This document shows, piece by piece, positions 45,368 through 53,588 of a stretch of 61,422 nt of DNA. Position numbers and translations under genes: made by a program. The number at the start of each line of letters is the position of its first letter. Position 1 is the first letter of the stretch. Source of the DNA: Psychrobacter okhotskensis. GTDB lineage: Bacteria > Pseudomonadota > Gammaproteobacteria > Pseudomonadales > Moraxellaceae. Below the pieces are notes generated by a model. The model saw only the letters and a program-made list of their open reading frames with translations, was not told the DNA's origin and did not search any database. The stretch covers positions 1-61,422 of the forward strand of contig NZ_JABRVQ010000025.1 of the NCBI RefSeq assembly GCF_013248965.1. Direction: 5' to 3'.

Positions 45368-45782
45368 CGGCTATTAGATAAGTGCCTTTTAGGCTTGTGC
45401 ATCACAAGTACCTGCCTTTCATTGCAAATACCCAGGCTTATGTTATCAGGCTTACCTTTTCTAACTCAGCTAAAAAAGTTAGCGAACAGTTATAAAGGGT
45501 AGGGTCATTGCCATTCGTATATATCGCGCCGAACTCTCTCTGTATTACTCACATACCTCTTTAGCCGCTGCAAAAAAAAGCTGGCTAATTATGATTCTCA
45601 ATTAGCATCTTATTCTTAGTTCATAACGTTACAAGCCATATAGCGCCTATATGCTACTATATATGTCTTGCTTTGGAAGAATTTTTGTTGTTTTTAACTT
45701 TACTGAGCAGTTTACTGATAATACTGTTAATATATGCATTATTATGAATGTAATCTGCCAGACGAATATAGGAGTGCATGTG
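45368..45782. other. Intergenic region bfd / bacterioferritin pair
   Basis: No credible gene. It carries a second Fur-box candidate (45587-45605) and should contain the promoter of the bacterioferritin genes. The longer open frame that begins at 45651 is upstream reading through the leader, not part of the protein. Confidence 0.6.
45587..45605. promoter_or_regulatory. Candidate Fur box upstream of the bacterioferritin genes
   Basis: AATTATGATTCTCAATTAG shares the central ATGATTCTCA of the classic Fur-box form, with weaker agreement at the right end. It lies about 180 bases before the first bacterioferritin start. Confidence 0.55.
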
Positions 45783-46271
45783 ATGATAGGTAGCCCAAAA
45801 GTCATTGATTATTTAAACTTTCTGTTAGGTGGTGAGCTTGCGGCTCGTGACCAGTACTTTATTCACTCTGAGATGTATGCTGAATGGCATTACGGTAAAT
45901 TATACGATCGTATCAACCACGAAATGCAAGATGAGACCTTGCATGCACAGGCTATCATTCGTCGTATTCTAATGTTAAGCGGTACGCCAAAAATGCAGGT
46001 TGACGGTATCAATATTGGCAGCACCGTTCCTGAAATGCTACAGCTTGACCTTGATTTGGAGTATCAAGTACAGCAGCATTTAAAAGACGGTATTGCGCTG
46101 TGCGAAGAAGAGCATGATTACGTCACGCGCGAGATGTTGGTCGAGCAGCTCAAAGACACGGAAGAAGATCATGCGCATTGGCTTGAGCAGCAGCTGCGTC
46201 TTATCGATATGATTGGTCTGCCAAATTACCTACAAAGTCAAATGGCTGAGGTATCCCCTCATCTGGCTTAA
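45783..46271 (+). CDS. Bacterioferritin, ferroxidase-type subunit lacking the haem methionine
   Basis: A 162-residue iron-storage subunit. The ATG at 45783 has a GGAG ribosome site eight bases upstream; a GTG precedes it directly. In E. coli numbering the di-iron ligands are kept (Glu18, Glu51, His54, Glu94, Glu127, His130; here Glu18, Glu51, His54, Glu93, Glu127 and His130). The haem-ligand Met52 of usual bacterioferritins is replaced by Thr (DETLHAQ). This subunit should therefore oxidise iron but not bind haem on its own, and it is paired with the next gene, which has the opposite set of changes. The two very likely form a mixed 24-subunit shell. Confidence 0.92.
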   Translation: MIGSPKVIDYLNFLLGGELAARDQYFIHSEMYAEWHYGKLYDRINHEMQDETLHAQAIIRRILMLSGTPKMQVDGINIGSTVPEMLQLDLDLEYQVQQHLKDGIALCEEEHDYVTREMLVEQLKDTEEDHAHWLEQQLRLIDMIGLPNYLQSQMAEVSPHLA

Positions 46272-46332
46272 TGGCTATTGATAGCTATAGACGACATTTA
46301 ACTTATTAGGTAATGATAAAGGGAGAGAGATT

Positions 46333-46815
46333 ATGAAAGGGGATAAAGACGTTACTCGTGCACTCAATAAAGTGCTTGGCCAGTCATTGATCGCTATTAA
46401 TCAGTATTTTTTGCATGCGCGTATCGCACGTCATTGGGGGCTTGAAGCGCTGAATGAGAGCTTCTACAAACAGTCTATAGCGGAAATGAAGTGGTCTGAT
46501 GATCTGATTGCACGGATTTTGTTGCTAGGCGGCCTACCGAATTTGCAAGATTATGGCAAAATGTTTATCGCTGAAGATGTGCCTGAAATGATTGACTGTA
46601 ATCTACGCTTAGAAAAGCAGAAGTTCGACATCCTGACCGATACCATTGCCCTGTGCGAGACTCACCGTGATTATGTATCTCGTCAGCTAGTGGTAAAACT
46701 GAAAGATGGCAATGAAGAGTATCAAGACTGGCTAGAGACTCAAGAAGACTTGATAAAAGACGTTGGTGTAGAGAATTATATCCAATCGCAAATGGATGAT
46801 GACAAAGCACCTTAG
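46333..46815 (+). CDS. Bacterioferritin, haem-binding-type subunit with degenerate ferroxidase site
   Basis: A 160-residue bacterioferritin with the normal start MKGDKDVTRALNKVLGQSL. The haem-ligand Met52 is kept (AEMKWSDD), but of the ferroxidase ligands Glu18 is Ser, His54 is Trp, Glu127 is Asn and His130 is Tyr; Glu51 and Glu94 remain. The subunit should hold haem at a dimer interface but not form a working di-iron centre. It follows the first subunit by 61 bases behind a GGGAGAGAG ribosome site and ends at a 21-bp terminator. Similar complementary BfrA/BfrB pairs are known in some other bacteria. Confidence 0.92.
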   Translation: MKGDKDVTRALNKVLGQSLIAINQYFLHARIARHWGLEALNESFYKQSIAEMKWSDDLIARILLLGGLPNLQDYGKMFIAEDVPEMIDCNLRLEKQKFDILTDTIALCETHRDYVSRQLVVKLKDGNEEYQDWLETQEDLIKDVGVENYIQSQMDDDKAP

Positions 46816-46842
46816 TCACTCATCAACAGTCACTCATCAATC

Positions 46843-46893
46843 AAAAAGCCAGTAGAGGTTTGATATCGTTCAAACCTCTACTGGCTTTTTTTT
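46843..46893. terminator. Bidirectional terminator after the bacterioferritin pair
   Basis: 21-bp perfect arms at 46843-46863 and 46870-46890 with a six-base loop, A and T tracts at the ends; separates the bacterioferritin gene from the convergent MFS gene. Confidence 0.95.
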
Positions 46894-46958
46894 GTTTAGC
46901 ACTTATGAGTGTGTCTTATGACATCAAGTGTCTTCAGTTTTTGAATTTAGGGCACGAC

Positions 46959-48335
46959 CTAATACAGACCGCGACCATCTTCAGGTTTGAGACGTAAAAA
47001 ATACAATCCTGAGAGAATGGTTAAAATACCCAGTATCCAATACGTCGTCTGAAAGGCAGCCAAGGTATCAAGCTCAAACCGCTCACGTAGTAGGTTGAGT
47101 AGCGCAGCGCCAAAGGCAATACCAAAGCTAATCGCTAGCTGCTGATTAACGGCCATCAAACTGTTACCGCTACTGGTTTGCACACCTTCTAAATCACCGA
47201 TGGTAATGGTGTTCATCGCGCTAAACTGCATAGAGTTGCAAGCACCCATCACGGTCAAAATAGGGATGAACCAAAGCCACTGTGAGGCATTATTAAACTG
47301 CGCCAACATAATGATGAGTGTGCCCATAAAAAATGTATTGTAGACCAGTACTGTGCGGTAGCTATAACGCTGGATAATTCGACTGACCCAAGGCTTGATG
47401 CCAATCGCCCCAACCGCGATAGGCGCCAGTAGCCAACCTGCACGCGACGGTGAGTATTCAAACACCACTTGTAGTAATAGTGGTAATAGGAACGGTACGG
47501 CACTGATACCCAAGCGCGTAAATAAGTTACCCGTAATCCCAATCTTAAAGGTGCGAATATCAAATAGGCTCAATGGAAAGAGCGGTGCTTGACGGCGTTT
47601 GGCATGCCAGACATAGGCGCCTATCAACGCCGTTGACAAGAACGCCAACACCAAGCCATAAGTCCCGCGACCTGTTTGTGAGCCGAATTCAACAGCGAGG
47701 GTATAGCCACAAGCTGCTGCCGCAAACAATAAAAAACCCGTCCAATCTAAATGCTTGGTATCTTCAAATAAAGCAGGTACCAGTTTTTTGCCCATGATAA
47801 AACCAAAAACACCCATGGGTACATTGATCAAAAATATCCACTGCCAGCTGGCATATTGCACGATATAACCACCGAGTACGGGTCCTACTAACGGCGCCAC
47901 CAATGCGGGAATCACTGCAAAATTCATGACGGTCAATAGCTTATTGCGGGGATACGACTTGACCAGTATCAAACGGGCAACCGGCGTCATCATCGCGCCA
48001 CCGATACCCTGAATAATGCGCGAACCAATCAAAAAATCTAGGGTAGGCGATGCAGCACACAGTATAGATCCCACGCAGAATATAACGATAGCGTATAAAA
48101 ACACCCGCCGCGTACCATATTTATCGGCCAGAAATCCACTGATAGGAATAAAGATAGCCAAGGTTAAAGCGTAGCTAATAACGGCCCACTGCATCTTAAG
48201 TGGCGACTCACCCAGCGCTTGTGCCATTTGCGGTAGTGAGGTATTCAAGATAGTGGCGTCTAAAATCTGCATAAACAGCGCCACCGCTAGCACATAGGGC
48301 AGGTATTTATTCTGGGTAGGAGTTAGCGTTACCAT
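46959..48335 (-). CDS. MFS multidrug-type exporter (DHA2/EmrB-like)
   Basis: A 458-residue major facilitator of the DHA2 drug:proton antiporter type, with about 14 predicted helices. The family signs are the early LDATILNTSLPQMAQALG (helix 1, with the DHA2 motif D1-type LDxTIVNVALP), motif A as GFLADKYGTRRVFLY near residue 60-74, GSRIIQGIGGAMMTPVARL near 108 and motif C in VGPVLGGYIVQYASWQWIF near 155-173. The substrate is not predictable. It has no membrane-fusion partner gene next to it. It is convergent with the bacterioferritin genes across a terminator. Confidence 0.88.
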   Translation of the reverse strand: MVTLTPTQNKYLPYVLAVALFMQILDATILNTSLPQMAQALGESPLKMQWAVISYALTLAIFIPISGFLADKYGTRRVFLYAIVIFCVGSILCAASPTLDFLIGSRIIQGIGGAMMTPVARLILVKSYPRNKLLTVMNFAVIPALVAPLVGPVLGGYIVQYASWQWIFLINVPMGVFGFIMGKKLVPALFEDTKHLDWTGFLLFAAAACGYTLAVEFGSQTGRGTYGLVLAFLSTALIGAYVWHAKRRQAPLFPLSLFDIRTFKIGITGNLFTRLGISAVPFLLPLLLQVVFEYSPSRAGWLLAPIAVGAIGIKPWVSRIIQRYSYRTVLVYNTFFMGTLIIMLAQFNNASQWLWFIPILTVMGACNSMQFSAMNTITIGDLEGVQTSSGNSLMAVNQQLAISFGIAFGAALLNLLRERFELDTLAAFQTTYWILGILTILSGLYFLRLKPEDGRGLY

Positions 48336-48735
48336 ACTGACATCACTTTATCTTAAGGTTATGGGTATTCAAGAATTACGTTTATGAGCCGCTCATCTCT
48401 AAAAACCATTAAATTGCGCGTAGTATAGAAACAACGCTAGCGCAGTTAAAGATGAGCAAAGTAACCAAAGGATTTTTTATCCTAAAAATCACTACATTAA
48501 TTACACGACAGGACTTTAATAAGTCGGCATAGAGCCGTTATAGTAGAACACGTATATAGTCGGTTTTACATCAATCAGATACATGAACCAAATACGTTAT
48601 CAGGCTCGTTCAGTCAAATATTGGTAGCTATTTTACCTGCCAGCTTTATATCACTAGTATCTTTCATTGACTATGTTTCGTAGAACCGTATTTTTGCATA
48701 CAATTTTTTGCACACAATAATAAATAGGATGTTTT
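48336..48735. other. Divergent intergenic region MFS exporter / YghU
   Basis: About 400 bases without a credible gene. A degenerate copy of the 9.6-kb repeat type (TATAGTC and TATCAGGCTCG-type segments) lies at 48552-48625, and the rest is AT-rich promoter space for both genes. Confidence 0.5.
48552..48625. repeat. Degenerate relative of the 9.6-kb repeat
   Basis: TATAGTC (near 48553) and TATCAGGCTCGTTCAGTC (near 48599) echo TATAGTC and TATCAGGCTCGCTTAGTC of the element at 9582-9686; the inverted ends are not clear here. Confidence 0.4.
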
Positions 48736-49593
48736 ATGAGTAATGATAATAATCAAGCAACTGCCAACCATAATACAGATAAAAGCACTTATACACCGCC
48801 TAAAATCTGGACCCAAGACAAGGAGAATGGTGGCAAATTCTCTAGTATCAACCGTCCAACAGCTGGCGCGCGCCATGATAAAGCCCTACCAGTAGGCGAT
48901 GCACCGTTACAGCTGTACTCACTGAATACCCCAAACGGTGTCAAGGTAAACATCCTATTAGAAGAGCTGGCTGAGCTGAATGTTAAAGGCGCTGAATATG
49001 ACGCCTATAAAATTGACATCTCGGAAGGCGATCAATTTGGCTCAGGCTTCGTGGCGATAAATCCAAACTCAAAGATACCTGCATTGGTTGACCATGCTGC
49101 CAAAAACAATGATGGCGAGCCTATTGCGCTTTTTGAGTCCGGTGCCATTTTATTATACTTAGCAGAAAAGTTCGGTCAGTTTGTTCCTGTATCTTCTGGT
49201 AAGGCCAGAGCAGACTGCCTGTCTTGGTTGATGTGGCAGATGGGTAGTGCACCTTTCTTAGGTGGCGGCTTTGGTCATTTCTATGCTTATGCGCCAGAAC
49301 CAATGGAATACCCCATCAATCGCTATGCCATGGAAACCAAGCGCCAACTTGACGTACTCGATAAACATCTAAAAGACAACGTCTACATGTGTGGCAATGA
49401 CGAAGCAGACTATAATATTGCCGACATGATCATCTGGGCATGGTATGGACAGCTGGTACTTGGCAAGCTGTATGAAGCCGCTGAGTTCTTACAAGTTGAT
49501 AATTATAAAAACGTGCAGCGTTGGGCACAGACCATTGCTAAACGTCCTGCAGTAAAACGAGCAGTCGATCTAGCGCTAAAACCAATCAATTAA
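48736..49593 (+). CDS. yghU: YghU-like glutathione S-transferase
   Basis: A 285-residue thiol-disulfide or glutathione transferase of the YghU (Nu-class) group. It keeps the family pattern of residues around YTPPKIWTQDKENGGKF and INRPTAGARHDKALPVG, LQLYSLNTPNGVKVNILLEEL (about 54-74; the Thr-Pro-Asn motif for glutathione binding), NPNSKIPALVDH and FESGAILLYLAEKFG, then ADMIIWAWYGQLVLGKLYEA. It lacks the extra C-terminal tail of E. coli YghU. Glutathione disulfide-bond reductase activity is known for this class. Single gene with its own terminator. Confidence 0.93.
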   Translation: MSNDNNQATANHNTDKSTYTPPKIWTQDKENGGKFSSINRPTAGARHDKALPVGDAPLQLYSLNTPNGVKVNILLEELAELNVKGAEYDAYKIDISEGDQFGSGFVAINPNSKIPALVDHAAKNNDGEPIALFESGAILLYLAEKFGQFVPVSSGKARADCLSWLMWQMGSAPFLGGGFGHFYAYAPEPMEYPINRYAMETKRQLDVLDKHLKDNVYMCGNDEADYNIADMIIWAWYGQLVLGKLYEAAEFLQVDNYKNVQRWAQTIAKRPAVKRAVDLALKPIN

Positions 49594-50027
49594 GTGATTG
49601 TCCCTCATGGTTCGTTGTTAGAAAAATAAGAATGATATTAGAAAAATAAAAACAATGACGCTGTAATACAAGGCTGATAGGCAAGTTGCTTATCAGCCTT
49701 GTTATTTTTTAACATATTGATAGTGCTATCTTTATATATCGATAGTTGAATTAATACTATACTTCTCTGTTTACACAATGGTACATTAGTACAACAGATA
49801 GAAACATTGATACGTTAAGATAACAGGCCACCGTCTTGAAGGGCAGGTGTTTATAATTCTTCTATTAATGAGTAACGACTATGAAGAATAATAACGTTCT
49901 AAGCGCGCCATTAGTGTCGACTGACCATGATGCCTACCGCTATACCCATACTCATAAAAATTGTAACGTAAAAAATATGACTCACTCTAAAACTAAAGTT
50001 AAAAAAACAATAAAGATAACCACATTG
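49594..50027. other. Intergenic region and ambiguous 5' end of the DUF1176 gene
   Basis: It holds the yghU terminator and the upstream region of the DUF1176 protein. The open frame of the next gene reaches back to 49881, but this stretch shows no protein-like signal. Confidence 0.5.
49669..49712 (+). terminator. Terminator after yghU
   Basis: CAAGGCTGATA and TATCAGCCTTG stem (49669-49679 with 49691-49701), followed by TTATTTTTT. Confidence 0.85.
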
Positions 50028-51107
50028 ATGTCTAAAAATAAAATTTTGTTACCCATACTTGCCGCACTTACTATCACGTCGTTGAGCGCTATGAGCCATG
50101 CGGCGGCCGTTGAATTTACCAGTCAAGACTGGCAGGTTGCTTGTGATAATACCCGTACTTGCCGGCTGGCAGGATACCAAGCAGAAAACAATAGTGAATT
50201 ACCCGTCTCTGTCTTGTTGATACGCCGTGCAGGGGCCAATGCCAGCGTAGATGGTCAGGTCAAGTTTGGCGGGGCTAAAGAAAGTTCTGCCAAAGCTCTG
50301 ATGCAACTAGGCAATCGCCATCGTATCTCCTTGTTTATCGACGGCAAGGATCTGGGTGAAACCAAACCTTTCTCCGCTGCAGCGGGCAATGCTGAGCTGA
50401 CCTCAGCGCAGGTGAGCGCCCTATTGGAGGCTTTGACTAAATCGAGCAAGATTGAGCTGGTACTACGCAACTCACGCTGGCAGTTGTCTGATAAAGGCGC
50501 CAGTTCGGTTATGCTCAAGGCCGATGAAGCCCAAGGTCGCGTAGGCACATCGAGTGCTTTTGTCCGTAGTAATGATGCTAAGAAGCCAAACAGTACGGTC
50601 TTACCGCCTAAGGCTGCACCGTCACTGCGTTTTGTCGCACCAAACCCTAATGCTGCGCCCAGCAGCAATAAAAAGTTTGTCATGAGATCCTCGCAGTTGT
50701 CAGCGATGATGAAAAGCACCATGCGAGACGCGGATAGCGACTGCCCAAGCCTGTCTGACAAAAACTCATGGCGCGTCAGCCGTCTAAACAGTACGCAGTT
50801 GTTGGCGCAACACGAGTGCTGGACAGGGGCTTATAACGCTGGCATGGGCATCTGGGTACTCAATGACACGAAGCCTTATAAGCCGACCTTGGTCACCACT
50901 AGTGCGACTGACTACGACAAAGGTAAAATTACTTCCGTACAGAAAGGTCGCGCAATTGGCGACTGCTTATCTAAAACTGACTGGGTATGGACCGGTAAAG
51001 CTTTTGAAAAAAGCCATGAAAGCACCACTGGGCTATGTCGCATGGTGGAAGCGGGCGGGGCATGGCAAATGCCAACTTACGTAACAGAAGTCAAAATGTC
51101 ACGCTAG
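50028..51107 (+). CDS. Secreted DUF1176 domain protein
   Basis: A periplasmic or exported protein with a DUF1176 domain, whose function is unknown. With the ATG at 50028 the N-terminus MSKNKILLPILAALTITSL ending ...MSHAAA is a clean signal peptide of about 25 residues; the longer frame (from 49881) would add 49 basic residues before it and is unlikely, although neither start has a strong ribosome site. The mature protein opens with FTSQDWQVACDNTRTCRLAGYQ, the family signature. Repeated WT/WV-type patterns and four further cysteines (CPSL, ECW, CLSK, CRMV) occur in the last third. Low-complexity Asn/Pro/Ser linker near the middle. Confidence 0.8.
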   Translation: MSKNKILLPILAALTITSLSAMSHAAAVEFTSQDWQVACDNTRTCRLAGYQAENNSELPVSVLLIRRAGANASVDGQVKFGGAKESSAKALMQLGNRHRISLFIDGKDLGETKPFSAAAGNAELTSAQVSALLEALTKSSKIELVLRNSRWQLSDKGASSVMLKADEAQGRVGTSSAFVRSNDAKKPNSTVLPPKAAPSLRFVAPNPNAAPSSNKKFVMRSSQLSAMMKSTMRDADSDCPSLSDKNSWRVSRLNSTQLLAQHECWTGAYNAGMGIWVLNDTKPYKPTLVTTSATDYDKGKITSVQKGRAIGDCLSKTDWVWTGKAFEKSHESTTGLCRMVEAGGAWQMPTYVTEVKMSR

Positions 51108-51669
51108 CAGCTTATGTATATTAATGCTTTATTAAACACTGCATTATTAAGAAGATAGCGCTTATTTTGATAGTAAATATAAAAATAGATACAGATAATG
51201 TTTTTACTGTGCTATACTGCGTCGCCACGTTAGCATTGACTAGCGTGAATTATGAGATTGATAACATCGCCTGCGATTTTGGGTCTAGGATGACCATAAG
51301 TAATTGTTGCCGATGATTTTGTGTACTTAAATAACATTTTATAAATATCAGTTATTTTTGACTCATATCTTATCTACTAACCCATGTATGGGATAGATTG
51401 GTTGTTACTTGCCTTTATCTGCTTTGGACAAAGCATCGATAATGCGTTTTTAGCAAACAAGGATGAGACACTCGGCACTACCACCAAAATACGTCAGACA
51501 GCACGAACGCATTTATTAAAGAAGTGAAGCTTTATTGGCTTGGCTTCTGATTATCAGCTATTTTATATGGTTTGATAGTGATTTAATAAAAGCTGCGTGG
51601 TGAACGGTTATCAGTGGTATGCATCAAGCTTGCTGAATTTACAGCAACTTATACTTACCAAGGATTCTC
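51108..51669. other. Long leader region of the DEAD-box helicase gene
   Basis: Some 560 bases with no gene. An extended -10 promoter at 51210-51218 would give a leader of about 445 nt. Long 5' leaders are known for the E. coli cold-shock helicase deaD and for cspA; whether this one folds or autoregulates cannot be seen by eye. Confidence 0.5.
51210..51218 (+). promoter_or_regulatory. Extended -10 promoter for the helicase gene
   Basis: TGCTATACT fits the extended -10 pattern. The -35 region is weak. It lies about 450 bases before the start codon, with no better promoter-like sequence seen closer. Confidence 0.5.
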
Positions 51670-53334
51670 ATGACTGACATCTTATCTGCAATCGCCGCTG
51701 AAAATGGCATTATCGAAGACACCACTCAAAACACGACTACTAATGAAGCAGCTTCTACTGACGCTGACGCTTCTGACGAAAATCAAGTCACTTTTACTGA
51801 TCTGGGTATTGCCAAGCCGATTTTGACCGCACTTGATCGCAGTGGTTATACCAACCCAACCCCTATTCAAGCACAAGCCATTCCTTTTGCCCTAGCAGGT
51901 CGTGACTTATTATTGTCAGCGCAAACTGGTAGTGGTAAAACAGCCGCTTTCGTTATCCCTGTACTTGACCGTTTAAGCCGTGCGACTAGCTTTGACAAAT
52001 TGACCAAAGCCCTTATCCTAACGCCAACGCGTGAACTTGCTCAGCAAGTACATGATAGCGTACGTACTTATTCTAAAGATATGCGTGGTCTATTCTGCGT
52101 ACCATTAGTAGGTGGCGCTCCTTACAATGGTCAGATTACTGCTTTGAAAAAAGGCGTTCAAGTTATCGTTGCAACCCCTGGTCGTTTACTCGACCATATC
52201 AATGCCGGTCGCGTTGACTTATCAAGCCTAGAAGTCTTGGTACTTGACGAAGCTGACCGTATGCTTGACATGGGTTTTGCTGATGATATCAGCGACATTC
52301 TACGCGCAGCACCGACTGATCGTCAGACGATTATGTGTTCAGCGACTTGGGATGGCCCAGTAGGTAAAATCGCTGCCAGCTTCACTAAAAACCCTGAGCG
52401 TGTATCAATCAAAGTTGAATCAGCGCATATCGAAGAAAAAGTATACTACTGTGATGATTTTGATCATAAAAACCGTTTGCTTGACAAAATTGTTTGCGAT
52501 AAAGAGATGGAACAAGTCATCATCTTTGCTGCGACCAAACGTAGTACTGAAAAATTAGCCAAATCTCTACAAGAGCAAGGCCATAAAGCCAGCTTCTTAC
52601 ATGGTGATTTGCCACAGAGCAAGCGTAACCGTATCGTTCAAGACTTGCGTAACGGCAAAGTCAAAATCCTAGTAGCAACGGATGTTGCCGCTCGTGGTCT
52701 TGATGTGCCAGCACTATCGCACGTCATTAACTACGACTTACCACGTCAAACAGAAGACTACGTGCATCGTATCGGTCGTTGTGGCCGTGCCGGTCGTACG
52801 GGTATTGCCATCAGCCTATGTAGCATGGATGATCGTCCACAGCTAAACGCGATCAACCGTTATTTAGATCGCAAAATGGAAGTATCGATCATCGAAGGTA
52901 TGGAGCCTAAGAAGACTTATGTACCTAGCGAAAACAAAGGTAATGGTCGTGGCCGTGGTCGCGGACGCTCAAGTGGCGGCGGTAACGGTCAAGGCCGTGG
53001 TCGCGCGGGCGGTGGCTATCAAGGCAATCCTGCTAATGCTCGTGGTCGTTCAAGCGACAGCGCAGCAACTGGTCAACGCGCTAGCAATGACAGCGGTTAT
53101 CAAGGTAAGCCACGTGATTCATCTGGCAAGCCAAATGAGCGTTCAGGTGGCAAGCCGTATCAAGGCAAGCGCACTGGTGCTCCTAGCCGTGGCGATAGCA
53201 CTGGCGTTCCACGCGGTGAGCGTGCTGCAACGGGTCGTGGTCGTCCAAGTGGCAGCCAAGGTCGCCCAGCTGGTCGTGCTGATAGCCGTGGTCAAGGTCG
53301 TTCAAGCGGTGGCAATCGTAGCAACAACTCGTAA
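51670..53334 (+). CDS. DEAD-box RNA helicase with Arg/Gly-rich tail (RhlE-like)
   Basis: An ATP-dependent RNA helicase. All core motifs are visible: GYTNPTPIQAQAIP (Q motif region), AQTGSGKTAAF (I), PTRELAQQ (Ia), TPGR (Ib), LDEADRMLDMGF (II), SATW (III), ATDVAARGLDVP (V) and HRIGRCGRAGRTG (VI). It has an acidic Thr/Asp-rich N-terminal extension of about 45 residues and a C-terminal tail of about 140 residues full of Gly-Arg-Gly and Ser-Gly-Gly repeats, the RNA-binding kind found in cold-adapted RhlE/DeaD proteins. It lacks a DbpA-type RNA-binding domain. Function in ribosome assembly or RNA turnover at low temperature is likely but inferred. Confidence 0.93.
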   Translation: MTDILSAIAAENGIIEDTTQNTTTNEAASTDADASDENQVTFTDLGIAKPILTALDRSGYTNPTPIQAQAIPFALAGRDLLLSAQTGSGKTAAFVIPVLDRLSRATSFDKLTKALILTPTRELAQQVHDSVRTYSKDMRGLFCVPLVGGAPYNGQITALKKGVQVIVATPGRLLDHINAGRVDLSSLEVLVLDEADRMLDMGFADDISDILRAAPTDRQTIMCSATWDGPVGKIAASFTKNPERVSIKVESAHIEEKVYYCDDFDHKNRLLDKIVCDKEMEQVIIFAATKRSTEKLAKSLQEQGHKASFLHGDLPQSKRNRIVQDLRNGKVKILVATDVAARGLDVPALSHVINYDLPRQTEDYVHRIGRCGRAGRTGIAISLCSMDDRPQLNAINRYLDRKMEVSIIEGMEPKKTYVPSENKGNGRGRGRGRSSGGGNGQGRGRAGGGYQGNPANARGRSSDSAATGQRASNDSGYQGKPRDSSGKPNERSGGKPYQGKRTGAPSRGDSTGVPRGERAATGRGRPSGSQGRPAGRADSRGQGRSSGGNRSNNS

Positions 53335-53405
53335 TACCGTTATATTTAATGATTAATAAAGGTTATTAATAAAATAGCCACTGACTTGATCGGATAAAAT
53401 AGCGT

Positions 53406-53438
53406 AAAAAAGCCAGATACTTGTTATCTGGCTTTTTT
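53406..53438 (+). terminator. Terminator after the helicase gene
   Basis: A 14-bp perfect stem AAAAAAGCCAGATA with TATCTGGCTTTTTT and a five-base loop. Confidence 0.92.
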
Positions 53439-53588
53439 GTGCGTGGTGGTTCTATCTGTAGCCAATGAGTATTGGTGAGCAGTTTAAACAAACAAAAGCT
53501 ATCTCTGTAGTCAATCGTTGCTTGCAGGTCTTTTTTGCCTTGTCTATACTGACAAGCCTTTACTTATCGTGTGCTGCGGAGCCATTTG

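Noticed and set aside
45651..45782. Extended N-terminus of the first bacterioferritin
   Set aside because: Leader-like residues that do not align with the family; a GGAG site precedes the ATG at 45783.
47573..47797. Plus-strand frames inside the MFS gene as a small gene
   Set aside because: Overlap with a clear membrane transporter and no ribosome site.
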